From: Salinicola endophyticus | GTDB taxonomy: Bacteria; Pseudomonadota; Gammaproteobacteria; Pseudomonadales; Halomonadaceae | DNA: 64,000 nt | Direction of reading: 5' to 3' | NCBI RefSeq assembly: GCF_040536835.1 | Contig: NZ_CP159578.1 | Span: forward strand, 682,001-746,000 | Shown here: one piece after another, positions 28,365 through 37,438 of the stretch | Layout of the letters: each line of letters begins with the position of its first letter | Position numbering within the stretch: the first letter of the stretch is position 1 | The notes under the pieces: generated by a model | Databases searched by the model: none | Told to the model about the DNA's origin: nothing | Seen by the model: only the letters and a program-made list of their open reading frames with translations | Position numbers and translations under genes: made by a program

Positions 28365-28867
28365 GTCTCGACTATCTCCACGTACGCTATCTCGACGTAC
28401 AGGCCTTCGTGTTCCGTGAAGCTCGGCTGCTCGATGACCGCAAGTGGGATGAGTGGCTCGAGTGCTATCACGAGGACGCCGTGTTCTGGATGCCGGCCTG
28501 GGACGACGAAGACCGGCTCACCGAGGATCCGCACAGCGAAATCTCACTGATCTACTACCCCAACCGCCAGGGGTTGGAGGACCGAGTCTATCGGATCAAG
28601 ACCGAGCGCTCCGGCGCCACCAGTATCCCGGAACCGCGTGTGACCCATCAGATTTCCAACCTCGAGATTCTCGCGGAAGACGCGGGGCAGCTTCACCTGC
28701 GTTTCAACTGGCACAACCTGAGCCACCGCTACCACGAGACCCACAGCTTCTTCGGCACCTCGTTCTACATCCTCGATGTCAGCGGCGATAAGCCGCTGAT
28801 CCGCGAGAAGAAGGTGGTGCTCAATAACGACTATATCCACCAGGTGATCGATATCTATCACATCTGA
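28361..28867 (+). CDS. benB: Benzoate 1,2-dioxygenase small subunit
   Basis: Beta subunit (168 aa) of benzoate dioxygenase, structural partner of BenA. Typical sequences are [33 protein letters not shown] (quoted in parts: [18 protein letters not shown] and [12 protein letters not shown]) and [20 protein letters not shown]. The start overlaps the benA stop, and benC follows after 22 bp. Confidence 0.95.
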   Translation: MSLDYLHVRYLDVQAFVFREARLLDDRKWDEWLECYHEDAVFWMPAWDDEDRLTEDPHSEISLIYYPNRQGLEDRVYRIKTERSGATSIPEPRVTHQISNLEILAEDAGQLHLRFNWHNLSHRYHETHSFFGTSFYILDVSGDKPLIREKKVVLNNDYIHQVIDIYHI

Positions 28868-28889
28868 TGAGGCCGGGAGGGATAACGTC

Positions 28890-29915
28890 ATGGAATATCG
28901 CATCGCACTCAACTTCGAGGATGGTGTCACCCGCTTCATTCAGTGCCGTGACAACGAAACCGTGCTCGACGCCGCCTATCGTCAGCGTATCAACCTGCCC
29001 ATGGACTGCTCCGATGGCGTCTGTGGCACCTGCAAGGGGCAGTGCGAGCGTGGCGAGTTCGACCTCGGCGATGAGTATCTGGATGAGGCACTCTCCGATG
29101 AAGAGGCCGCCCGCGGTCAGGTACTGACCTGTCAGATGGTGCCCGCCTCGGACTGCGTCGTGCGAATCGCCGCCGACTCGACGCGCTGCAAGACCGGCAT
29201 CGGTGAATATGTCGGCACGCTGGCGAGTGTCGAGGCGCTCTCGGACGACAGCCTCGAACTGAGCATCGACTTGGATGCGGGCACGGAACTGGGCTTCCTG
29301 CCCGGCCAGTACGTCAATATCGACATCCCCGGCGAGAACGCTTACCGCGCCTACTCGTTCAGCTCCGCGCCCGGCACGACGCGCGCGACGTTCCTGATCC
29401 GCAACGTCCCTGACGGCAGAATGAGCGGCTACCTGCGCGAGCGGGCAGCGCCGGGCGACCGCATGACGCTCAAGGGTCCGCTGGGCAGCTTCTATCTACG
29501 CCCGGTCAGTCGGCCGATTCTGATGCTGGCCGGCGGTACCGGGCTGGCACCCATGCTGGCGATGCTGGCCCAGCTCCAGGCGCAGGGCTCGGCCCAGCCG
29601 GTGCATCTGATCTACGGCGTCAATCGGGACGACCACCTGGTCAAATGCGAGGCGCTGGATGCCTTCGCCGAGGCACTGCCGGATTTCGCCTACACCACGG
29701 TGGTGGTCGACGAGCAGAGCACGCATCCGCGCAAGGGCTATGTCACCCACCATCTGGCCGCCGAGATGCTCAACGACGGCGATGTCGACGTCTATCTCTG
29801 CGGGCCGCCGCCGATGGTCGATGCGGTGCTGGCGCATTTCGACAGCCTGGGCCTCGAACCGGCCGGCTTCTACTACGAGAAGTTCACCCCGAAGCGGGTC
29901 GAGGAGGCGGCATGA
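28890..29915 (+). CDS. benC: Benzoate 1,2-dioxygenase electron transfer component
   Basis: NADH reductase (341 aa) feeding electrons to BenAB. The N-terminal plant-type ferredoxin has [2Fe-2S] ligands Cys40, Cys45, Cys48 and Cys81. The FAD-binding RAYSFSSAPG is near residue 153. The NAD-binding half includes LAGGTGLAPMLAML and ends with YLCGPPPMVDAVLAHF. It is preceded by GGGAGGG. The stop overlaps benD. Confidence 0.95.
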   Translation: MEYRIALNFEDGVTRFIQCRDNETVLDAAYRQRINLPMDCSDGVCGTCKGQCERGEFDLGDEYLDEALSDEEAARGQVLTCQMVPASDCVVRIAADSTRCKTGIGEYVGTLASVEALSDDSLELSIDLDAGTELGFLPGQYVNIDIPGENAYRAYSFSSAPGTTRATFLIRNVPDGRMSGYLRERAAPGDRMTLKGPLGSFYLRPVSRPILMLAGGTGLAPMLAMLAQLQAQGSAQPVHLIYGVNRDDHLVKCEALDAFAEALPDFAYTTVVVDEQSTHPRKGYVTHHLAAEMLNDGDVDVYLCGPPPMVDAVLAHFDSLGLEPAGFYYEKFTPKRVEEAA

Positions 29916-30712
29916 GGGGCGCCGCGCCTGACTCGGCGCGCTTTCAGGATCGCGTCATGGTGATCACCGGTGCCGCTCAGGGTATCGGTCGCCGCGTGGC
30001 CGAACGCGCCGCCGACGAGGGCGGGCGCCTGGTGCTGGTCGATCGCGCCGAGATCGTCGACGAAGTCGCGGTGGCGATCCGTGAGCAGGGCGGCGAGGCG
30101 ATCGCCGTACGGGCCGATCTCGAGACCTTTGCGGGGGCCGAGTCGGCGATGAGCGCCGCGCGTGAACACTTCGGCCGAATCGATGTGCTGATCAACAACG
30201 TCGGCGGGGCGATCAACTTCAAGCCGTTCACCGAGTTCAGCGCCGACGAGATATCGGCCGAGATCACCCGCTCGCTGATGCCCACGCTGTGGTGCTGCCG
30301 GGCAGTGCTGCCGACGATGGTCACCCAGGGAGAGGGCGTGATCGTCAACGTCTCCTCGGCCGCCACCCGCGGCATCCACCGCATTCCCTACTCGGCGGCC
30401 AAGGGCGGCATCAACGCCCTGACGACATCTCTCGCCTTCGAAGGCGCCGCGCACGGCATCCGCGTGGTCGCCACCGCCCCCGGCGGCACGTCCGCACCGC
30501 CACGACAGATCTCTCGGGGTACCCCCGAGGCCACCACCGAGCAGGCGCGTGGCTGGTTTCAGGCCCACATCGACCAGACCCTGTCATCGAGCTTCATGAA
30601 GCGTTACGCCAGCCTCGACGAGCAGGCCGCCCCGATTCTGTTCCTGGCCTCCGACGAGGCCAGCTACATCACCGGCTCGGTCTTGCCGGTGGCCGGCGGC
30701 GACGGCGGTTAG
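29912..30712 (+). CDS. benD: cis-1,2-dihydroxycyclohexadiene carboxylate dehydrogenase
   Basis: Short-chain dehydrogenase (266 aa) that oxidises and decarboxylates benzoate cis-diol to catechol. The nucleotide motif TGAAQGIG is at 19-26, NNVGG at 95-99, and the catalytic Tyr160/Lys164 pair is in IPYSAAKGG. ATG 29912 overlaps the benC stop. It ends the benABCD set. No benK/benE benzoate permease follows, which is unusual; the next genes are a porin and salicylate genes. Confidence 0.94.
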   Translation: MRGAAPDSARFQDRVMVITGAAQGIGRRVAERAADEGGRLVLVDRAEIVDEVAVAIREQGGEAIAVRADLETFAGAESAMSAAREHFGRIDVLINNVGGAINFKPFTEFSADEISAEITRSLMPTLWCCRAVLPTMVTQGEGVIVNVSSAATRGIHRIPYSAAKGGINALTTSLAFEGAAHGIRVVATAPGGTSAPPRQISRGTPEATTEQARGWFQAHIDQTLSSSFMKRYASLDEQAAPILFLASDEASYITGSVLPVAGGDGG

Positions 30713-30809
30713 ATCGTCGCCGTACGCAGAAGAGAAAACCGATCGGCCTCACTCGCCGTTGAGTCCAGTGAACAAGCGTCCGACAACACCCTAACAAGGA
30801 CCTCGATTC

Positions 30810-30863
30810 ATGAAGCACATCGAAAAGAGCACCAGTCTGCGTCATGACCTGGCCACGCACTGA
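30810..30863 (+). CDS. Possible 17-residue leader peptide or gene remnant
   Basis: A short reading frame (MKHIEKSTSLRHDLATH) with AAGGA 10 bp upstream, between benD and the porin gene. No family is recognised. It could be a translated leader, the truncated start of a lost gene, or chance. The rest of the 200-bp gap holds nothing else I can support. Confidence 0.2.
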   Translation: MKHIEKSTSLRHDLATH

Positions 30864-30912
30864 GCGGCATGGCTGCCAATAACACCAATAACAGTGTCAG
30901 GAGTCGCTACCC

Positions 30913-32127
30913 ATGTCATCGATTCAAGGGTCTACCCTCGATATCTCCCTTCAGTGGGCCAAACGCATCACTGTCACCGCGCTCACGACCGCTGCCGCGC
31001 TCGTGTTCGTCGCGCCGACCGCCCAGGCCAACAATGGCTTCAACATGCCAGGCTATGGCACCCGCGCTCTGGGAATGGGCGGGGCTTCGATCGCGCTGCC
31101 GCAGGATTCGTTGGCCGCGGCCAATAACCCGGCTGGCATGGCGCTTGTCGGTGACCGTTTCGACGTCGACCTGACTGTGATTTCGGCCGACATCGATCTG
31201 GATGCCGCCGGCAACGGTTACCACGACTCGCCGCTGCCGCTGGTGCCGGAGTTCGGATTCAACCGCCGCCTGTCGGAGGACTGGACTGCTGGGGTGTCCA
31301 TGATCAGCAACGGGGTCGAACTCGATTACGGCGAGGCCGTCCCCGGCTACGGCACTACCGACCTCAAATCGAAGCTGATTCAGAGCATCGTGCATCCCAC
31401 TCTGACCTATCGTCTCGCCCCGGGACATTACCTGGGTGCCTCGCTGCTGCTCGGTGCCCAGCGGCTGAGAGTCAGCGGGATCGAAAATCTCGGCCTCGAG
31501 CGGACGCAGGGCGACTGGGCCACCGGCTACGGTGCCGCTTTCGGCTACATCGGCAGGCTCTCTCCCGAATGGCAGGTGGGCGCGACCTATCGTACGCCAA
31601 TGCGCTTCAGTCGCTTCGATGAGTACCGTCGGCTGCTGCCGGAAGGCCGCATCGACATGCCTCAGCAGGCCGGTATCGGCCTGGCCTACACCCCCAATGA
31701 GCGTCTGACGCTGGCGCTGGACGTCATGTGGCTTGGCTGGTCGGAGGAAAACACCTGGGGCAATGCCTTCACCGAAGGCGGTGCGCTGGGCGATCGCGAC
31801 GGCCCTGGTTTTGGCTGGCAGGACCAGCGCGTATTGCGCATCGGGGCCAGCTACGACGTCACCCCTCACTGGACGCTCCGCAGCGGCGTCTCCCTCGCCA
31901 GCAAGCTGGTCTCCGGCGATGAGTCCAGGCTGGCAGCGCTCGCACCGCTGATGGGGCGTGATCATTACACCGTCGGCACGAGTTACACCCTCGGCAATGG
32001 CATCGAACTCAACGGTGCCTTCATTCATATGCCGTATGAGCATCTGCACGGCGCCGGTGCCTCGCGGGGCGTCGATGTGGGGATCGGTGTCGACATGTTG
32101 TCGTTCGGCATCGGCGTGCCCCTGTAA
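30913..32127 (+). CDS. FadL/TodX-family outer membrane channel (SalD-like)
   Basis: Outer-membrane beta-barrel of the OmpP1/FadL/TodX family (404 aa) for uptake of hydrophobic or aromatic compounds. The signal peptide ends at about residue 39 (APTAQA). The mature N-terminus NNGFNMPGYGTRALGMGGASIALPQ-like (NGFNMPGYGTRALGMGG) and AANNPAGMA are the family plug motifs. ATG 30913 follows CAGGAG. Followed by an esterase and salicylate hydroxylase, it resembles SalD in the Acinetobacter sal cluster. The exact substrate is inference. Confidence 0.83.
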   Translation: MSSIQGSTLDISLQWAKRITVTALTTAAALVFVAPTAQANNGFNMPGYGTRALGMGGASIALPQDSLAAANNPAGMALVGDRFDVDLTVISADIDLDAAGNGYHDSPLPLVPEFGFNRRLSEDWTAGVSMISNGVELDYGEAVPGYGTTDLKSKLIQSIVHPTLTYRLAPGHYLGASLLLGAQRLRVSGIENLGLERTQGDWATGYGAAFGYIGRLSPEWQVGATYRTPMRFSRFDEYRRLLPEGRIDMPQQAGIGLAYTPNERLTLALDVMWLGWSEENTWGNAFTEGGALGDRDGPGFGWQDQRVLRIGASYDVTPHWTLRSGVSLASKLVSGDESRLAALAPLMGRDHYTVGTSYTLGNGIELNGAFIHMPYEHLHGAGASRGVDVGIGVDMLSFGIGVPL

Positions 32128-32177
32128 ACCAAACGTGGTCGCGTTTTTCACTCATTCAATCACAAGGAAATAGAGCG

Positions 32178-32906
32178 ATGACGGGTACTCATGCACTGCT
32201 ATTGATTCATGGCTCCTTTTGCGACGCCGAGGTCTGGCAACCCGTGGCCGAGCGTCTGCGTCGGAGAGGGTATGACGTGTTCGTGCCAACCATCGCCGGT
32301 CACGGACCGGACGGCGATCGCAGCGTCAGTCACGCTGACTGTGAGGCCTCACTGATCGATTACGTCGACACCCACTGCCCCGATCGATTCGTGGCGCTTG
32401 GGCACAGCTGGGGCGGCACGCTGCTACAGCGTCTGGCCGAGCGTCGAGGCGATCGACTCGAGCGGATGATATTCCACAATGCGTTCGTGCTGCGTGACGG
32501 CGAGTCCTTGTACGACATGCTGCCGCCGGGGCATCAGGCATTGTGGGACACGATCAAGGATGACCCGAGCGGCTTGATGCTGCCGTTTCCGGTCTTTCGT
32601 GACGCTTTCGCCAACGACCTCGATGCGGATGCTGCCGAGGCCGCCTACGGGCATCTGTCACCGACACCTATGCGCAGTCACTTCGACCCGGTGGCGCTGC
32701 CAACTTTTCATCATCTCGAGATTCCGCGCAGCTGGCTTTACGCCTGGGATGACGTGGCGCTCACGCCCGGCGAATTCGGCTGGCATCCGCGCATGAGTCA
32801 GCGGCTCGGACTTTATCGCATGGTCTCTCTGGCTGGGGGACACATGGTCTGTCAGAGCAACCCCGATGCTCTGGCCGAGGCTATCATCCAGGCCGCTCGC
32901 CCCTGA
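32178..32906 (+). CDS. Alpha/beta hydrolase, probable aromatic ester esterase (SalE-like)
   Basis: 242-aa hydrolase. Oxyanion region LLIHGSFCDAEVW, nucleophile Ser77 in GHSWGG, and catalytic His222 in LAGGHMVCQS near the end. ATG 32178 follows AAGGAAA. It lies directly before salicylate hydroxylase and after a FadL-type porin, as in the salD-salE pair of Acinetobacter baylyi, where SalE releases salicylate from esters. Substrate specificity is inferred only from this context. Confidence 0.72.
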   Translation: MTGTHALLLIHGSFCDAEVWQPVAERLRRRGYDVFVPTIAGHGPDGDRSVSHADCEASLIDYVDTHCPDRFVALGHSWGGTLLQRLAERRGDRLERMIFHNAFVLRDGESLYDMLPPGHQALWDTIKDDPSGLMLPFPVFRDAFANDLDADAAEAAYGHLSPTPMRSHFDPVALPTFHHLEIPRSWLYAWDDVALTPGEFGWHPRMSQRLGLYRMVSLAGGHMVCQSNPDALAEAIIQAARP

Positions 32907-32947
32907 GTGGCCGCCGACTTCGCACCGCTTATAGAGGGAGGTTCATC

Positions 32948-34261
32948 ATGACACCAACAACGAACAGTCGCCTTCGAGTGGGAATCGTCGGTGGCGGTAT
33001 CGGTGGGGTGGCACTGGCTATCGGCCTGTCGCGCCACGAGGATCTGGACGTAACGCTATTCGAGTCGGCCAAGGCGTTTTCCGAAATCGGCGCAGGCGTA
33101 TCGTTTGGACCCAATGCGGTACGCGCCATCGAGCAACTCAAACTGGGGGAGGCCTACAGCCGGGTGGCCGATGGCTCACCAGCACCGTTCGAGGATGTCT
33201 GGTTCGAGTGGCGCCACGGCGTCGACGACCACTACATCACTGCCACCCTGGCGCCGGGCTGTGGCCAGTCCTCGGTGCACCGCGCCGATTTTCTCGACAG
33301 TCTGGTCGCCTGCCTGCCCGACGGCATCGCCCGCTTCGGCAAACGCTGCTGCGAGGTGGCTCAGAGCGAGGACGGCGTTCGGCTGTCATTCACCGATGGC
33401 ACTCATGCCGAGTGCGACGTTGCGATTGGCTGCGATGGGATCAAATCCGCTCTGCGTGAGCATGTGCTGCCCGCCGAGCACTATGGCGATACCGGGCCGC
33501 GTTTCAGTGGCACCTACGCTTATCGCGGGCTGATCCCGCGCACGACGCTGGAGGCCGAACTCCGGCGCCGAGGCGCGGATGAGCGACTGGCCAAGGTGCC
33601 GCAGATGCTGCTGGGTGAGGATCGTCACCTCCTGACCTTTCCGGTCAAGGATGGCGAGGTGGTCAATGTGGTGGCATTCGAGACCGACAGCACGCTGCCC
33701 CGCCCACGCCAGGCCGTCACTGATGCCTGGGTCGAGGAGGTGACGCAGGCGCAGATGCTGGCGGCATTTGCCGGTTGGGGCGAGGGCACACAGGCGATTC
33801 TTGGCTGTATCGAAGCGCCCACTCGCTGGGCCCTGCACGATATCGCGCCGCTACCGCACTATCACCGCGACAACGTGCTGCTGATCGGCGACGCCGCCCA
33901 CGCCATGCTGCCGCACCAGGGCGCCGGTGCCGGCCAGGCGTTGGAAGACGCATGGGTGCTGAGCGAGCTGCTGGGAGATACCGCCTGCGACAAGAACAGG
34001 GTCGCAGCGGTGCTGGCCGAATTCGACCGCCTGCGCCGACCGCACTCGAGTCGTGTGCAGCGCACCTCGTTCGAGGCCGGCGAACTCTACCAGCGCCGAG
34101 GCCCCTGGCAAGCCTGTGGCGATGAAGCGCTCGCCCGCGAACTGGAAACCCGCTTCGACTGGCTATGGTCGGCCGACCCGCGGCGCACCATCGACGACGC
34201 CCTGGCCCTGCTGGCCACCAGCCAACCCGATGCCTCTATCCTGGAGCACAACCATGAGTGA
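32948..34261 (+). CDS. salA: Salicylate 1-monooxygenase (salicylate hydroxylase)
   Basis: FAD-dependent monooxygenase (437 aa; NahG is 434) converting salicylate to catechol with loss of CO2. The FAD fold VGIVGGGIGGVALAIGL is at residues 11-27. The second motif NVLLIGDAAHAMLPHQGAGAGQ-type (LLIGDAAHAMLPHQGAG) is near 310-325. The SFGPNAVRAIEQL region is typical of the NahG/SalA group. The stop overlaps the aldehyde dehydrogenase start by 8 bases. It would feed catA. A related 6-hydroxynicotinate or 3-hydroxybenzoate hydroxylase cannot be fully excluded. Confidence 0.85.
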   Translation: MTPTTNSRLRVGIVGGGIGGVALAIGLSRHEDLDVTLFESAKAFSEIGAGVSFGPNAVRAIEQLKLGEAYSRVADGSPAPFEDVWFEWRHGVDDHYITATLAPGCGQSSVHRADFLDSLVACLPDGIARFGKRCCEVAQSEDGVRLSFTDGTHAECDVAIGCDGIKSALREHVLPAEHYGDTGPRFSGTYAYRGLIPRTTLEAELRRRGADERLAKVPQMLLGEDRHLLTFPVKDGEVVNVVAFETDSTLPRPRQAVTDAWVEEVTQAQMLAAFAGWGEGTQAILGCIEAPTRWALHDIAPLPHYHRDNVLLIGDAAHAMLPHQGAGAGQALEDAWVLSELLGDTACDKNRVAAVLAEFDRLRRPHSSRVQRTSFEAGELYQRRGPWQACGDEALARELETRFDWLWSADPRRTIDDALALLATSQPDASILEHNHE

Positions 34262-35720
34262 CGAACAGTTGCTGGCTCCCTCACTCTGGCAGAACCGTTT
34301 GTTCACCGGGCGCTGGGTCGAGGGTGGCGGTGAGACGTTGACCGTACGCGCCCCCGCCAGCGGCGAGACGTTGGGGCAGACGGGCGCGGCGGACACTGCG
34401 CAGGTAGCGGATGCTGCCAGAGCAAGCCGCAGGGCCGCCGCCGGGTGGTTCGAGCATCCTTATGATGACCGGGCCGAGGTGTTACGGCAGGCTGCTCGGC
34501 TGGCCGAAACGCATCGTCAGGCGCTGGAACAGTGGCTGGTGCTCGAAAGCGGCTCGACGCCGGCCAAGGCGGCATTCGAGGTCATGCTGACGATCAAGGC
34601 GCTGCACAAGGCCTCCGAGCTCCCTTCCGCAGCCGCCGGAGAGGTGCTGCCGTCGACGCCTGGCCGGCTGAGTCTGGCCCGACGGCGCCCGCTGGGCGTG
34701 GTTGGCGTGATCGCGCCGTTCAACTTTCCGCTGTATCTGGCCATGCGGGCGGTGGCACCGGCGTTGGCGCTGGGCAACGGTGTGGTGCTCAAGCCAGACC
34801 CCCGCACGACGGTATGCGGCGGCTTCTCCATTGCACGGCTGTTCGAGTGGGCCGGGTTGCCTGCCGGGGTACTCTCTGTCCTGCCGGGTGGGCGTGAGGT
34901 GGGCTCGGCGATGGTCGAAGACCCCAATATCGCGATGATCCAGTTCACCGGCTCGACCGCTGCCGGGCGCAAGATCGGCGAGCGCGCTGGTGCGCGGCTC
35001 AAGAAGGTCTCGCTGGAGCTCGGTGGCAAGAATGCTCTGATCATTCTGGACGACGTCGACATCGATCGGGCGGTCAGCAATGCCAGTTGGAGCACCTATC
35101 TACATCAGGGCCAGATCTGCATGTCCTGCGGCCGCATTCTGGTCCATCGAGCCATCTACGACACCTTCGTCGCGCGACTGACCGAACGGGCAAAAGAGCT
35201 AAAGGTAGGTGACCCGGCCGTCGAGGAGGTGGCGCTCGGGCCGCTGATCGATGAGGCCCAGCGTGATCACGCCACGGATCTTTTGACCCGTGCCCGCGAG
35301 GCCGGGGCGAGCGTTCGCATCGGTGGCGAAACCCGAGGGCTCTTTTTTCAGCCGGCGGTGGTGTGCGACGTGACACCCGACAACCCGATCTTTCACGAGG
35401 AGACCTTCGCTCCCGTGGCGGTGGTCATCCCCTTCGACAATGACGACGAGGCGGTGCGACTGGCCAATGACACCGAGTACGGCCTGTCTGCCGGTGTCAT
35501 CGCAAAAGACGTCGGCCGTGCGCTGCGGCTTGGCGAGCGGCTCCATACCGGGCTTTTGCACATCAACGACCAGACCGTCGATGACGAAGTGATCAACCCC
35601 TTCGGCGGCGTCGGCGCCTCGGGCAACGGCACCGCGGTCGGTGGGCCGGCCAATCTCGACGAATTTACCCAGTGGCAGTGGCTGACGCTGAAAAGCGAGG
35701 CGCCGGTCTATCCGTTGTAA
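34254..35720 (+). CDS. Aromatic aldehyde dehydrogenase (benzaldehyde/salicylaldehyde type)
   Basis: NAD(P)-dependent aldehyde dehydrogenase (488 aa). Catalytic Cys289 in GQICMSCGR (Cys292 is a second cysteine close by), general base Glu255 in LELGGKN, and the NAD-binding FTGSTAAGRKIGE loop. The sequence resembles benzaldehyde, salicylaldehyde and vanillin dehydrogenases (XylC/AreC/NahF-like). It is coupled to the salicylate hydroxylase gene and followed by an aryl-alcohol dehydrogenase, so it likely makes benzoate or salicylate. Exact aldehyde unknown. Confidence 0.85.
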   Translation: MSDEQLLAPSLWQNRLFTGRWVEGGGETLTVRAPASGETLGQTGAADTAQVADAARASRRAAAGWFEHPYDDRAEVLRQAARLAETHRQALEQWLVLESGSTPAKAAFEVMLTIKALHKASELPSAAAGEVLPSTPGRLSLARRRPLGVVGVIAPFNFPLYLAMRAVAPALALGNGVVLKPDPRTTVCGGFSIARLFEWAGLPAGVLSVLPGGREVGSAMVEDPNIAMIQFTGSTAAGRKIGERAGARLKKVSLELGGKNALIILDDVDIDRAVSNASWSTYLHQGQICMSCGRILVHRAIYDTFVARLTERAKELKVGDPAVEEVALGPLIDEAQRDHATDLLTRAREAGASVRIGGETRGLFFQPAVVCDVTPDNPIFHEETFAPVAVVIPFDNDDEAVRLANDTEYGLSAGVIAKDVGRALRLGERLHTGLLHINDQTVDDEVINPFGGVGASGNGTAVGGPANLDEFTQWQWLTLKSEAPVYPL

Positions 35721-35774
35721 GTGCCTGGTGCGCGGCCGGTGCCGTGTACGTTCGACCCGACAGCGAGGTGATCC

Positions 35775-36899
35775 ATGACAACTGATAACTCCATGACCAT
35801 CAAGGCGGCGGTAACGCGGGAAAAGGGGAGTGCCTTTCGGCTCGAGACACTGACTCTCAGAGCGCCGCGTGAAGACGAGGTGCTGGTGCGGATCGTGGCC
35901 ACTGGCATGTGCCACACCGATCTGATCGTGCGCGATCAGTTCTATCCGGTACCGCTGCCGGCGGTGCTCGGCCATGAAGGCGCCGGCGTGGTCGAGGCTG
36001 TCGGTCCGGCGGTAAACTCGCTGGAAGTGGGTGACCACGTGGTGCTGAGCTACGCCTACTGCGGTGACTGCCTGCCCTGCGACGCCGGCCACGCCTCCTA
36101 CTGCAGCGAGTTCTTTGCGCGCAATTTCAGCGGCGCCGGCCCCGATGGCGAGCAGGCGCTCCACGATGCCAGCGGCCAGCCCGTTCACGATCATTTTTTC
36201 GGTCAGTCGTCGTTTGCCACCTATGCGTTGAGCCGTGAAAACAATGCCGTTCGGGTAAGCCGCGAGGCGCCGCTCGAACTGCTGGGGCCTCTCGGCTGTG
36301 GCATTCAAACCGGTGCCGGTGCGGTCATCAATACGCTTGGTGTCACGCCCGGCAGCCGCTTCTGCGCCTTCGGCGCGGGTGCCGTGGGACTGTCTGCTGT
36401 CATGGCCGCTCGTATCGCCGGCGCGACCACAATCATCGCCGTCGATATGATCGACTCGCGGCTCGAGCTTGCGCTGGAGCTGGGGGCGACTCACGTGATC
36501 AATGCCGGCAAGGAATCCGTGGTCGAGCGCGTGCGTGAGCTGTCCGGTGGTGGCGTCAACTTTGCGCTGGAATCGACCGGGCGCCCTGAGGTGTTGCGTC
36601 AGGGTGTCGATGCGCTCGGCAGTCTCGGCGTGCTGGGCGTGGTGGGTGCTCCGGCCCTGGGGACCGAGGCCGCGTTCGATGTCAACGATCTGCTGCTGGG
36701 CGGCAAGAGCATTCGTGGCATCGTCGAGGGTGACAGCGTCGCTCGACGCTTTATTCCGCAGTTGGTCGAGCTGTACCTGCAGGGGCGGTTCCCGTTCGAC
36801 AGACTGGTGAAGTTCTACGACTTTGCCGATATCGAGCAGGCCGTCGCCGACAGTGAGAAGGGCGTGACGTTGAAGCCCGTGCTACGTATGCCAAGTTGA
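35775..36899 (+). CDS. Zinc-dependent aryl-alcohol dehydrogenase (AreB/XylB-like)
   Basis: NAD-dependent medium-chain alcohol dehydrogenase (374 aa). Catalytic zinc ligands are Cys46 (GMCHTD), His67 (GHEGAGVV) and a Cys near 175 (PLGCGIQTG). Structural zinc ligands are Cys96, Cys99, Cys102 and Cys110. The nucleotide motif GAGAVGLSAVM is near 200-210. The sequence and neighbours match benzyl alcohol dehydrogenases, which make the aldehyde used by the preceding enzyme. It lies 54 bp downstream and ends the aromatic cluster. Confidence 0.87.
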   Translation: MTTDNSMTIKAAVTREKGSAFRLETLTLRAPREDEVLVRIVATGMCHTDLIVRDQFYPVPLPAVLGHEGAGVVEAVGPAVNSLEVGDHVVLSYAYCGDCLPCDAGHASYCSEFFARNFSGAGPDGEQALHDASGQPVHDHFFGQSSFATYALSRENNAVRVSREAPLELLGPLGCGIQTGAGAVINTLGVTPGSRFCAFGAGAVGLSAVMAARIAGATTIIAVDMIDSRLELALELGATHVINAGKESVVERVRELSGGGVNFALESTGRPEVLRQGVDALGSLGVLGVVGAPALGTEAAFDVNDLLLGGKSIRGIVEGDSVARRFIPQLVELYLQGRFPFDRLVKFYDFADIEQAVADSEKGVTLKPVLRMPS

Positions 36900-36997
36900 G
36901 GTCGGAAGGGGCGCGTTACGGGTATACATCGGCCCATGAGGCGCCACCTGTGCGCTAGACTTATCGGCATCGAGAACGTTTCGACAAGGAGGCCCTC

Positions 36998-37417
36998 ATG
37001 GCCGAGCTGACGCTGTTCTACGATGGCGCCTGCCCCCTGTGTGTCCACGAGATCACCCATCTGCGGCGGCTGGACCGCCACCGTCGCATTCGCTTCGAGG
37101 ATATCCACGCCGCCGATTTCAGCCAGCGCTGGCCCGATGTCGAACCGGCGGACGCGAGCGCGATCCTGCTCGGGTACTACCGCGGGGAGCGCCTGCGCGG
37201 GCTCGACGTCACCCATCGCGCCTGGTCGCTGGTGGGGCGTGGCTGGCTCACCGCGCCGCTGCGCTGGCCGCTGATCAGGCCGCTGGCGGACCGCGTCTAC
37301 CGCTGGTTCGCGCCGCGCCGCTATCTGCTTTCCGGCTGGCTGACCGGGCGCCAGCGCTGTGCGCCCTGCGACAGCGGCCAGTGCCGGATCGACGATGATG
37401 CGCCGCCGCGCGCCTGA
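36998..37417 (+). CDS. DUF393 (DCC) family thiol-disulfide oxidoreductase-like protein
   Basis: 139-aa DCC-family protein. The defining motif YDGACPLC has a CxxC pair (Cys12, Cys15) directly after the first strand, as in thioredoxin-like folds. The C-terminal part is basic and ends with a cysteine-containing CAPCDSGQC. ATG 36998 follows AAGGAGG. It stands alone, convergent with the next gene. Function is unknown in most members. Confidence 0.8.
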   Translation: MAELTLFYDGACPLCVHEITHLRRLDRHRRIRFEDIHAADFSQRWPDVEPADASAILLGYYRGERLRGLDVTHRAWSLVGRGWLTAPLRWPLIRPLADRVYRWFAPRRYLLSGWLTGRQRCAPCDSGQCRIDDDAPPRA

Positions 37418-37438
37418 GCGCTTGTCCCAGGGCGCGTT

